Assembly (NCBI GenBank): GCA_018398765.1
Contig: JAHBMJ010001103.1
Location: forward strand, 1 to 35,626
Reading direction: 5' to 3'
From: Chromera velia
Lineage: Eukaryota; Sar; Chromeraceae
Length of the DNA stretch: 35,626 nucleotides
Both the position numbers and the translations under genes were made by a program. Shown piece after piece: positions 11,033 to 22,687 of the stretch. Each line of letters opens with the position of its first letter. The first letter of the stretch is position 1. Below the pieces are notes generated by a model. The model did not search any database and had not been told where the DNA came from. It saw nothing but the letters and a program-made list of their open reading frames with translations.

Positions 11033-12339
11033 GGTAAGTCACCTGTAGTAGGGAATCGGGAATACAACAAGGGGAATGTTGTCGGAATGATAACGGGAGA
11101 CTCCCTCAGTGACGGCGCCAGTGAAAAGTAGAGTCTCACCTCTCTTGAGATTCCTCCAATGGAATCCTATGGGCCCTCCCGTGTCGATCCTCTAGCCTAT
11201 CCAGAGGACTCCTCAAACTGCCATACTCCCGAATTCCTGGCCCTCTCCTATTAGAGGACCACAGCGAATACGTCTCCGTGACGTACTCGTCTAGACCGAT
11301 ACAGATAATCCAAAATAAATATCTGATCAGTCTCTTCACCAGACAGAAAATCTATGAACCCCCACAGTCCACAGTACGCTCCTGCTGGTGGCTTCGTGCA
11401 TTACTTAGAGCACAAGAGAACCACAGAGAGACATAGGGTACAGTACAGATCCTACACATGAAGTTCTGTCAATCCCTAGGTCACGTCTCTCATTCAGACG
11501 GACGGTAACCGCCGTGCACGTCTGTCTGACTGTCTGAAAATTAATTCGGGACCGGAATTAATTCTGAAGCCTCCGATGGCATAACCGCACCATCGGCCTA
11601 TTTGGATCTCATATGAAGCCCCGGAGCACACACCACCACGGTGAGTGCCTCGGGTGTATTTCTAATGCCAAAGTGCATGCAGGCCATACCATGGAACTGA
11701 CAACATGCACACCTCTGTCGCAGGCGCCCCGCCACAGCATGTGGACGGGCCGCTGCGTGCGCGTCGCTCCTTTCTCTGGCTCGGGGCGAAGGGATGAATG
11801 GAAATGCCGGGACCGGAATTCACCTTCCGCGAATCCGACCAGGAACGGGACCGTCGTTTACTTTCACAGCAAACAAAGAAATAAGGGTACAGCAGCTACT
11901 ACAGCTTTGCCTACAACTGTTTTTAGTTGAATGTTTCATGAAGCTTTAAGAAAGATATGGTTCACTAAAAGTACTTCAATGCGAATGAATTCGGTACAAA
12001 GCCCGGGCTCAGGCCTGGTAGGCCAGCTACGGGACTAGCTACGGGAACCAATTAACTACGCGCCGAAAGACTCTGAAAGAGCTAGCGCCCATATACAAAA
12101 GAAGTGAGAGAGGCCTGCAGGTGTGCACATGGACGCATGAGGAAGAATCGAACCTGGGGAAGGTAGGATGGCTTCAGCTAGTAAATTGGCAGGACAGGAT
12201 CGATCAAGGCCCCGATTATCACTTTGGAACCTGCATCACGTGACGCCCCTTTCCGCATGCTCTTCTCTTTAATTTGACGCCCAGGCGCCTATCTGGTGGA
12301 CTACTGTCAGCTTTGAATGAACTCTCTCTCTCTCTCTCT

Positions 12340-12380
<41 letters not shown>

Positions 12381-14005
12381 ACACAGAGAGAGAGAAAGCG
12401 AAGAATGGAAACGACAAAGAAGGACCTGGAGGGAGTAGAAACAAGGAGGAGAGAAGACAGGACCCCCATTATTGATAGGACAAAAGTAGATCAACACGTG
12501 CGTGCATGCATGCACATGGGAGCATGAACGCACATACACAGCAAGACAGCGAGGAGGAAGTGGAGGAAGAGGAAGGAGACAGACAGACAAAAAATCGAAC
12601 TACAGAAAATGCGTGCTTCCTGTGTGAGAGAGATGACAATCAAGCGGCTGATTCAAAAACGGCGTTTGCATGCTCATATGAGACGGGACGATTGGGGTTC
12701 CTCATCGTCACTCAAGGGTGTCTGTCCGATAGGCAAGCATACATATGCGTACAGGCACGGATACATGCACGCATACATCAATCCATTGTGTTCGTTTGGA
12801 TTGGATACAAAACCTTTTAATTGGTGAAGATAGACCCGTTGTATTCACTCACGTCTCCTGAATTTCTTCCAATTGACTCGGAGGAAGAGCGAACCGTCCC
12901 AAAAGTTTCCCTCCCCGCCTTCCTTTCTCTCTCTCTCTCTCTCTCTCTCCCTCCCTTCTTGCCCCCTCCCCTCGCCCTCGATGCCCCTCTAGCTCTACCC
13001 CCGTACCCACCCTGTCGTCTAGAAGAGTGCTCGTACGCAAAGGCAATTAAACAGAACATTAGTAGAAAGAACAAAAGAACAAACAAACAACCAAACAAAC
13101 GAAAGGTACATGCGGAGAGAGGAGAAGGAGAGACGATTGACACAGATTCATCATTTGGGATTTATTTGCTGTAGCACAAGCTTGCACGGCACGATGATGC
13201 GATCACGCCTGCCTGCCTGCCTGCCTGCCTGCCTGAATGAATGCATGCATTCAAGAGACCTCTTGTAAATTGCACGCGTGATGAACCAGTGCCGATCGAG
13301 TCAGACGAATTCCTTCTGCCTGCCTGCGTGAAAGAAAGGGTGATGCGAGCCTGCAGATGAGTGCCCCCTCGGCCACCTAGCTACCTGAGTACAGTACTTG
13401 ATCGATCTATGGGGCGTCTTGCTCGGCGCTCGCTTGTTTGTTTGACTCCTTCAGACTTCCTCCTCACTGAATCAAAAATGCTCTGCGCATGTGCAGACTG
13501 ACGTATACAGATCCAGACAGTGCCCTCACTCGTCAGGCACGGTCTGTTTACCCACAGTCCCTCCCTCACCGGATTTATTCTTCCATCCATCCATCCATCC
13601 ATTCATTCACTCATTGCACCATGTGACTTCCTTTCTTGATTCCTTCCTTCCTTTCGAGAAGAAATCCCCCCCCACCCTACCCGTCTTTCTCTTTACCCTT
13701 CCTTCTTCCTTTGCCTGGCATCATGTGAATGCAGCTTTCTCTTCTTTGCTTCTTTCTGGCATCTGTCCCTCTCCCACCCTGCCTGCTTGGCTGGCTGGCT
13801 TTAGGCTTCCTCTCCTTCTTCTTTCGGGCTGGTCCCTTGGGTCTTCCTTCCGCATTCGGGCCCTTTGTCTTCCTTCCTTCCTCCTTCTTCTTCCCACTTC
13901 CCCTTCATCATCTCACCTCAACACAGCCTGCCCGTGTCACAAAAACGAAAGAAAATCCGGAAATCCATAGGTGAATTCCATCATTTAGTCTAGTCAGTCG
14001 TTCAG
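11033..14005. other. Intergenic region without a supported gene
   Basis: This lies between the Gag remnant's start and the 3' end of the ABCA gene. It holds two short hairpins at about 11537-11600, (CT)n(CA)n(GA)n repeats at about 12319-12376, (CT)n at about 12927-12950, (CCTG)n at 13207-13235 and TTCC-rich stretches. All frames over 11650-11930 are fairly open and one looks loosely protein-like, but there is no homology or splice support. The part just upstream of the Gag start could be the retroelement's leader or LTR remnant. Confidence 0.55.
11537..11600. repeat. Two adjacent inverted repeats
   Basis: AATTAATTC and GAATTAATT flank a 7-bp loop, followed about 10 bp later by CCGATGG and CCATCGG flanking a 10-bp loop. 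GGGACCGGAATT from the first hairpin recurs near 11809. These could mark the end of a transposable element upstream of the Gag remnant. No second copy flanking the other side was found. Confidence 0.6.
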
Positions 14006-14101
14006 TCAGTCCCCGTGGGAGCGACCCTCTTCAGCGGCTGCCTCGGCCGCAAATCTGCAAGTGTGAATAAATGAATAAATAAATAAATAAATAAACACAT
14101 T

Positions 14102-14147
<46 letters not shown>

Positions 14148-14209
14148 CACATCGACAAGGCGAAGAAGAGACACAATTCATTTTCTGTCGCACCTACTCT
14201 CTTTCTCTT

Positions 14210-14273
<64 letters not shown>

Positions 14274-15195
14274 ACATACACACACACACGGTCAGAGAGA
14301 CTGAGATCACAGGAGGACTGATCGTCCACGCCACCCACCCACCCAGATTCCCTTCTCTTCTCTTTTCTTCTCTTCTCTTCCGCTTCCCCCCACCTGTTGA
14401 ATATTTGTTCCAGAGAAGTCTGAGAAACCGAATATTCCCAAATGCCCATCTCCTCCTTTGCTGCCTCCAGTCGTTCAAAGACGAGACCGATACCTCCAGA
14501 TCCTCCAGAGACGCGCCCGTCCGCTCTTTCACCCCTCGCTCTTGCGGCCCCCCCCCCTCTCTCTCTGTGGCCCTGGGCAAACGCGGAGAGGAGAGGAGGC
14601 TGTGTCGCAGCAGGGGGGCTGGAGGAGGAGGCAGCAGAGGAAGAGGAAGAGACCGGAGCGGGAGCAGGAACTCCCGGGGTAGAGGCTGCATGGGGAGATG
14701 AGGACAGGAGTTGGTTGGATTCTCCCTCCTCCTCTGCTTGTTCTTCTGTGTCTCTTTCTTGTTCACCCTCCCCCCCTTCTCTCTCTGAGGGTGAAAGATG
14801 CCCCCCGTTCGAGATCGAATTCAACCTCCCGTTTAGGTCTCCTTCTGTCGGCGTGAGGGCCCCCAGAGGAAGCACGAAACGCCAAAGAAGGCCGTGCCGT
14901 TCCACGACCGTTGCGCCTGCATGCATGCAGCCATCCCATCCGTCCACTCATTTTTTTTCAGCGAAGACAATTATACTCATATACTATCAGTGCGCGCAAT
15001 CATGCACTACAGCCGCAGGAAGGAATCAAATTCATTTGTCACAGACCCCTTAGAAAACGAACGAAAAGAGACCCAGCACGCAATGAACAATTGAACACAT
15101 AAATAGAGCCCATCCTCGCCAAGCTCGCAGCATCGGAAAGAAAGACGCAGATGGGGTGGACCAAAATGCTGAATTGAGAGAGAGAGACAGAGAGA

Positions 15196-15231
<36 letters not shown>

Positions 15232-16025
15232 CGCCTTGGCAGACACCAGGGAAAATGAGGACCCACGCAGCTCTGCCTCCCTCCCCCCCCGCTCCGTTTC
15301 TACCTGCTCACTGACTGACTGACTGACGAGAGAGAGAACCCATGCACCCATGCATGCACAAACGGACCAGGAAAGAGTCGGTCCAGTCCTTTGGTCAGTC
15401 TCTCCACAGCCTCCTCCCCTTCCCACCAGTGCGCAGCTTCTTCGAGGGTCACCTTCTGCCCCCCTGAATCATCTTCGGTCTCTTCATCTGCCCTCCGCTC
15501 TCTTTCTCTTTCTCTCTCTGCGCTTCCTCTTCTCCCATTTCCCCCCGTCTCCCGAAAGAGTGGGGCCGGAGGGGGCACCGATGTGCTCAGACTTCCTCCC
15601 TGTTGCCTCTCTCTTCCTGCTGAAGGAGAGAAGGAAAACCCGTTGTTCAAATTGGAAGGGGTTTCATGACGCGGCGATCCCCCCCCCCTCTCCCTCCCAC
15701 GAGAAGGCGATGCTCCTCCTGACACTGCAGCCGGATGGTCTGTCGCCAGTCGCCATCTCATCTCTGCTATCTCCTCTCGCCCTCCTGCTGCTGCCACAGA
15801 ATGAAACAGACGACGAAGAGACCCCCTCGACACCTCCTTCTGTCCTTGCAGACCAACCTCAGGGTCTGCCTCTGTCTCTGCCTCTTCCCGCCCCCCCCTC
15901 CTCCCTTCTCCCCCCCCCTGCGGGAATGAAAGCAAAGAAGAGAACTTCCGCACAAGGCTCACGATCTTCTCATCTGACGGAGGCGCCAGACGAATAGCCA
16001 GCTCAAGTCCGGTACCGTAGAGACC
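14006..16025 (-). other. ABCA section: C-terminal region
   Basis: Exon 16025-15368 starts [13 protein letters not shown], the conserved strand after NBD2, then runs into a long Gly/Arg/Glu-rich insert. Exon 14916-14394 has a Ser/Pro-rich insert and ends with [15 protein letters not shown], matching the family's C-terminal YSVSQTTLEQVF motif. The last exon adds [15 protein letters not shown] and the TGA at 14008-14006. About 350 residues of low complexity separate the two conserved parts, far more than in animal ABCA proteins. Confidence 0.9.
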
Positions 16026-16590
16026 CTGCATCCCATGCACACATTTGATTCGATTGCATTACTGTGACAGCAAAGGTGGTGCAGAAAGAAGGAGGAAGGA
16101 TGCGTGCGAGAATGGATCCACTGAGAGAGTGAGTGAGTAAAGGAATCAGCTACAGTGTGGAGGGAGTCAATCCATCCATGAATGAATCAGTCAAGCAGTC
16201 CAGAAAGAACAAACAAAGCCTACGTGCCGAAATTAATCGTTCCCAAATCTGACCGAGCGTTTGCACGCCTATGTGTCAGCACTTGCTTCTTGCAATCTAA
16301 AGAAGGGACATGCAGGGAGAGCACTGAAGGTTGCCCGAGCGAGGGCTCTCCTGCCCGCCCACTCTGCATCCTCTAAAACAGATGCCTCCTGCAGGGCCCC
16401 CCATCGGTCAGGTAGGCATGCATGCATCACGCACGTGGTTCTCTCTCTTGAGCACGAGGCCAACACCCGCGCCTTCCCATGCATACATAGAGACAAACAA
16501 ACAAACGAACACATGGAGGGTCATGGAAGAAAAGCAAAGACCTCCCGACCTTCAGGTGTTGAGCAGGTCCCAAACATCGCAGCATCCCTG

Positions 16591-16648
<58 letters not shown>

Positions 16649-18580
16649 AAGGGAGAATGTACTTTGCTTTGCCCGCCTGAAATTCCGCACGTGCGCCTAA
16701 TCTGACGTATGGCCCGGAAAGCGAAATTGACATATTTTTCCTTAAGTGCCCCCTCAGCTTCATTGATCACAGCTTTCCGTACATTTTGCGTGCGTCAAAT
16801 CTTTCTGTCAACGTCAGGCTACCTGCAGTCTGAGGGAGCAATTTTTGTTAAGTGCCCTCTCAGCTTCGCTTTCCCGGCCAAAATGCGGTGGCAATTCGTC
16901 CCAATCTGTTGTCAGCTTAGTGACGGGCGAACAACAACGGTGCACTGCGTAGCTGCTTCTCTGCGTAAAATGACAGCCTGGCTGTCTGGCTGTGTGCGTG
17001 TCTGCGTGTGCGTGTGTGGATGGATGGAAGGAAGGAGATGTCCGTACATCTTCGCGCATGCGTGTGCTTGTTCTACAAGGGTTGCATCTGTGGTCGAAGA
17101 ACAGAGCAGAGTGACGCACGCGCACCGACGCACCGGAGACGAGAATCAAAATTCGGGACGAGAGCGCCTCCGCTTCCTCCATCGAGTGCGTCGTCACCTG
17201 CATGCAAGAATATATATGATCAGAAAAACCTATATGGTACGTAATAGAAAAACCTCCATCGAGTGCGTCATCACCTGCATGCCCTTGCAGCCGCGCATTG
17301 CCAACAAACAGGCAGGCGCACATGTTCACTCACTCACTCACTCACTCACTCACGCACTCACTCACTCACTCACGCACTCACGCACTCACTCACTCACGCA
17401 CTCACTCACTCACGCACTCACTCACTCACTCACTCACTCACTCACGCACTCACTCACTCACTCACTCACACACACACCCTTGCACGAGAATGCAGGCACA
17501 CGCGTGTGGGCATGCATGCATGCACAGATTCATATGCGCAGAATCAATTCATGCAGACAGGCAGGCAGGCAGGCGGATAGACAGTCTGGTCCTTGAAAAC
17601 GATGATGCATGGACCCGTGAAGCGAGCCAACCGAGCCGATCAACGAAAAATTTCGAAAGAGCTGACGGCACAACTTTTGCACTTTGCTTCCTCCTTCACA
17701 TTTCACACATGCAGGTAGCGGGTGATCGGAGCGAGCGAACATAAACAAGAGGGACAGACAGACTGTATGCGTTCTTTTCTTCTTACACACATAAAGACAG
17801 AAGACAGACAGGCAGACTGAGTCAAACATGTTGATAAGTAGAGACAAAAACAAGACAAACGGACGCAATGTCTTTCTGTTTTGCAAGCCTAACAGACAGA
17901 CAGACAGACAGACAGACATACAGACAGACACAAAGACAGACAGACGAACAGAAAAACAAACCAGTGGAGAGACAGACACACAGAGAGACAGAAAGACAGA
18001 CAGATCGACACACAAACATACAAACATACACACAGAGACAGGGAGACAGATATGCAGACACAGAGACAGACACCAAGGCAGCCGGACTGGCAGAGAGACC
18101 GACCAGTACTGATGATTTTGCCGTCGCGGTGTTCCTCTTCTTTGGCGTTCTCTTCCCTTTTCCCTTCCCCTTCTTCTCCTCAAACAACTGAGCAGCCGCC
18201 TCCTCTGCCTCGTCAAAATACCGTCCCCGTCCGCCTACTCTTTCACCCTCCCCACTCCCACCCGTTCCCTTTTCCAATCCAGAGGCGTCCTCTTCCAAGG
18301 AGGGCGCAGCGGCGGCTGTCATGACATTGTCGTCATCCTCTCCCATCACGCGCCGGCCGATGCGGCTGATGACTTCCCACATGAATCTGCAAGCAAAAAG
18401 GAAACAACGCAAAGAACGAGAAGAGAAACGAATGGACGCTTGTATGCTTACATGCAGTCCAAAAGAACTAACTGTATTAGTTCATGGACACACACACAAC
18501 ATAAGATCACGTACAGACAAGTCCGAAAAACACACAGACACACACGACTGCGCGCGCGCCTACCCGCATTCTCTCTCCCA

Positions 18581-18650
<70 letters not shown>

Positions 18651-20417
18651 AGGAGAGAAAAGGGAGAGGAGAGAGAGGGGTCATGCAGCTAGGCCGACAC
18701 ACCTCCGGGAGACGGGGTTAATCCCTTGAACAAACAACAACAACAACAACAAAAGACCGACACACCTCCGGGAGACGGGGTCCATCCCGCACGCATTTAT
18801 TTTCACACAGAATAAATAATAATGTATGAAAATGAATGCACAAGCCGACACACCTCCGGGAGACGGGGTCCATCCCGCACGAAGGTTCGTCCATGAAGAC
18901 TATGGGGGGCCCTCCCACCATGGCGACGCCCACCGACAGTTTCCTTCTGTTGCCCCCCGAGAGGCTGCCTGCCCGCTTCTTCTTCTCATTCAAAAGCCCC
19001 AAATCACGAATCTTCGCATCAATCTGCAAGCAATCAAACCAAGCAAGTCAGATTGAGTGAGTGAGGGCATTTCAGGGAGGGAACCTGCTCACCCCTCCGT
19101 CTTGGAGTCAGCAGACAACACAACTAGAATGCTCGCTCAAAAAACGAATTCGACATGATTCAGCGGGCACTCAAGCTCACTCATCCGCAGGCAATATTGA
19201 AGACGACGGAGAACGAACAGAAAAAACAAATGCTAGTACTTGATAGAATATGCGACATATTATGCATGTAAAAACTTACATGCGTTGGCATACAGCGCTG
19301 ACACACGCACATCTTTCCTGGTACATGGAAGTGTACACCTCACCTACAGACCGACGTACAGACATGCAGGCCCACGGATCGACATACCTCTTGGTCCAGT
19401 TTGTCCCCCTTCAGCCCCTTCAATCTCCCGAAGAGTTCCAGGTGTTCGGACACAGTGAGGAGGTCCAGGAAGGCGTCGAATTGGGGACAGTAACCCAAGA
19501 GCCTCCGGCACCGTCCGGGGTGCTCCGAGAGGTCCAGACCTCCAATCTCAACGTCACCCCTGTCTGCAGTCTCCTGCCCACAGAGCATCTTCAGGGTGGT
19601 CGTCTTGCCTGCAGACACGGAAAAGAAAGAATGGAAAACCGATGGACCCAATTTCCACTTCTCCTTTGAATCAAAGTGCATCGGATCACTCCCGTTGATT
19701 GTTTTCGCAGATTCCACTCCGGTAGCCGTCTGATCGACTGACTGACCGACTGACCGACTGACTGACTGACTGATCGTCTGACTCACTCACTCACTCACCG
19801 GCTCCGTTGACTCCCAAGAGTCCAATCACCTCCCCGGGACTGGCGGCAAACGACAGACGTTCTACAGCGGCTTTCCGGGGCCTCTCGTGCCTCTCCTCCC
19901 CGTCCTCTCTCTCTCTGTGCGAGTCCAGAGACAAAGCACGTGGCCGATTCACATCGCCTCCAGGAGCGCCACACAGAACGCACAGAGACCCCCCGAAAGT
20001 CCGGTAGGTCTTCGAGATGTCTGCCACTCTCAGCGCCTGCACCTTTCTTTCCTCCTCCCCCATTCTCAACACCCTCGCTCTTTCTTTCACGACGTCTGTG
20101 TCCTCCCACCTCAGCCGCTCCCTCTCACACTTCTCACACAGACCCTCAAGTGCCTCCATCTCCCTTTCCCTCTCTGCCGGAGAAGGAAGGGAAGAAGATC
20201 TGCTGCCCCTCCCCCTGCCCCCCATGCACCAGGAGAGGGAGTGGAGAACTCGGGTGACACCCCCGTTCAGAGGGTCCAAAAGCACAGCCAGAAGAAATCC
20301 CAGAACGGCGGTTGCGGAGAGATAAATCAAATCCCAACCAATCACAGAGAGGTCGTAGTAAGAATTGCAACTGCACGAGCAGAACACACACACACACACA
20401 CACACACTCACACCCAC

Positions 20418-20457
<40 letters not shown>

Positions 20458-22645
20458 GCACACATACGTGCAACTACAAACTCTGCCACCCACGACGACA
20501 AGAGAGGAGGAAAGAGGAAACGAAAGTGAAGGTGAAGACGTAGACATAGGTAGGGTCCCGAGGGGCTGGCTGGAAGGAGCGACTGACGGCTCGAGTCTCT
20601 TGAATATGTGGTCATTTGGGTCACAGAGAGTGATCTTGAAGGTCGCATGCCCGAGGCAGAAGGCGGGCATCACCCTCCAAATCTGCAAGCAAACAACCCT
20701 CCGCCCAATTAATTAGCTTTTTCACGGGGCATCACCCTCCAAATCTGCAAGCAAACAACCCTCCGCCCATTGTCGTTTCATCGAGGCATCCATCCATCCA
20801 TCAATTCATCTATCTGTTCATTCGTCGCGTAACAAGTCGCAAAGAGGGCGGTGGACAGACAGACAGACAGACAGACAGACCTTAGAGAGGATCAGATCCC
20901 ACTCATCAAGGTCAGAGTTGACGTCCAATTTCCCGATCGTCTCCATCAACGTCGACACCAAAGTCAGCACGATGCCGACCTGCAAACAAAAAAATGCACA
21001 CACATTTTTTGAGTATCTGCATCACTAATGATGTCGACATTCATACAATAAATGGGGCCACGCCGCAATAGACCACAGCATTCATTCCATCCAAGCACCG
21101 CAAGCCAAGCCGAATCGCATACAGACCAACCCTCCCTGAGCAGAGCAAGTGAGGGTCTCGTCACAAGGCAGACACGCAAAGACAGGTCTGGTCTCACTCT
21201 CCCCCAAAAAATCAGAGACGGCATCAATCCATCCACAGTCCCTCTGTCTGTGTGCGAACACCCCACCTGCCTGTGCGTGCACTGAGAGTCTCCGCGAAAG
21301 TGACATCGGTGTCAGTACCGTTACATACATGCAACAAGCAAGCATGCATCTTTCCTTGCTTCCTTCCTGCCTGCCTGACTTACCACGATGTTCACTGCCA
21401 GCACGACGTTCATTGCCGTTGTGAAGTCAGCGAACAGATGGGAGAGGAGGTACGTCTGCCCGATCACCGCAGGACCATACAGCCCCACGACTGAGAGAGT
21501 GGCCCATGCCGCCGTGCCTCCCGTGAGCCCGGAGACGGAGAACGCGAACAGAATCGCCAGACAGAAGGCGGCCGGGAGAAGGAAGAAGAAGAAGTCAAAC
21601 AAAAAGTTCGCAAACCAGTAAGTCCACAGACCCATTCCGGAAACGAATTGCTGAAATTTGAACTGCCTCTGGCGCTCGAGGACCTGTGCGCATGTATTTA
21701 TTTTCATACAGAATTATTTTTCTTAGTATGAAAATAAATACATGTACGGAAACGAATTGCTGAAATTTGAACTGACTCTGTCGCGCGAGGACCTGTGCGC
21801 AAGAAAAAACAAAAAGGACTCGGTGAACGAATCAGCTGCATACATGGACTGACAAAAACTTGTGCAAACTCTTGCACATACGCATTCACTTACAGAAATA
21901 CACACACACATGCATACAACACGTGTGTACGTATGTACGTACGCACGGACAGGCACCAAATGTACGCACGTACAGGGTGAATGAAAGAAATATCCAGAGT
22001 GATCGATCGAGCCTGGACAGCCTCACGCATCCAGGTGACTGACAATCAGAGTGAGATGTGAATGTTAGTTAACGGAGACACGGAATGAATGGATTGACTT
22101 CGTTATTAACCGGCCACGCCAACACTTCGTTGAAGAAATCGAAGAGAAGAGTCACGGGCAAGGGACGAGAAGGGAAAAGTTCAGCCCCATTATCCCTCAT
22201 TCGACTCAATACTCCAGCTGCTTTTGATTGCTTCTCACTCGCATGTCTGCAGAAAGCTAGAGACTCTCTCATCTGCCTGTTGGCGTCCCTGCCTGACTGA
22301 CTGACAACAAACGCGACGATGCCAGCGGGGATGAAGGAGAAGGCGATCACCAAGAGTGGTCCCGCGACTGTGCCCTCAATCGCGTCAACCTTCTTCCGCT
22401 GCCACTCCGTCAGCTCAAACGGTAAATTCGTCTGGATGCAAGAAGTAAACAAAGAAACAAACAAATAAATAAATAAATAAAGAAAGAAAGAAAGGAAGAA
22501 AGGACAAAAAAGGCATGCAGAAAGGGGCGGCAGGGCTGTGATATGAATATGAATTGATAATGGTGAAGGAGTCTGTTGATTCTCTGCAGGAACAAACGTG
22601 GTTGATTCCGCACGCTGGAGGGAGACGGAGAGAGAGGGAGGGAGG

Positions 22646-22687
<42 letters not shown>

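Larger units (their letters stand above)
16550..20370 (-). other. ABCA section: nucleotide-binding domain 2 with an insert between D-loop and H-loop
   Basis: Six exons. Walker [11 protein letters not shown] is split by an intron after GAG (19799 to 19608). The Q-loop is [10 protein letters not shown], the signature LSGGN (residues 2152-2156), Walker B VFMDEP with Glu 2177, the D-loop GMDP (2181-2184) and the switch His at 2286 in [14 protein letters not shown]. The D-loop and switch His are about 100 residues apart instead of about 30. Exon 18386-18104 inserts an acidic then Lys-rich low-complexity stretch. Exon 16587-16550 encodes [10 protein letters not shown], the usual strand after the switch. 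ATP hydrolysis looks intact. Confidence 0.92.

Noticed and set aside
11613-11930. Possible small gene upstream of the Gag remnant
   Set aside because: Several frames are open at once, none has a recognisable motif or clean splice context, and the region may be retroelement leader.
12269-13143. Long frames on both strands
   Set aside because: They are made of CT/CA/GA repeats, giving Ser-Leu and Arg-Glu strings with no domain or splice support.
17323-17476. Telomere-like repeat
   Set aside because: TCAC/GCAC tetranucleotides do not match known telomere units, and the array sits inside an ABCA intron.
21747-21800. Distal acceptor copy as a genuine extra exon
   Set aside because: Using it would shift the frame by one base relative to the main exon. 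It is better read as a duplicated fragment.
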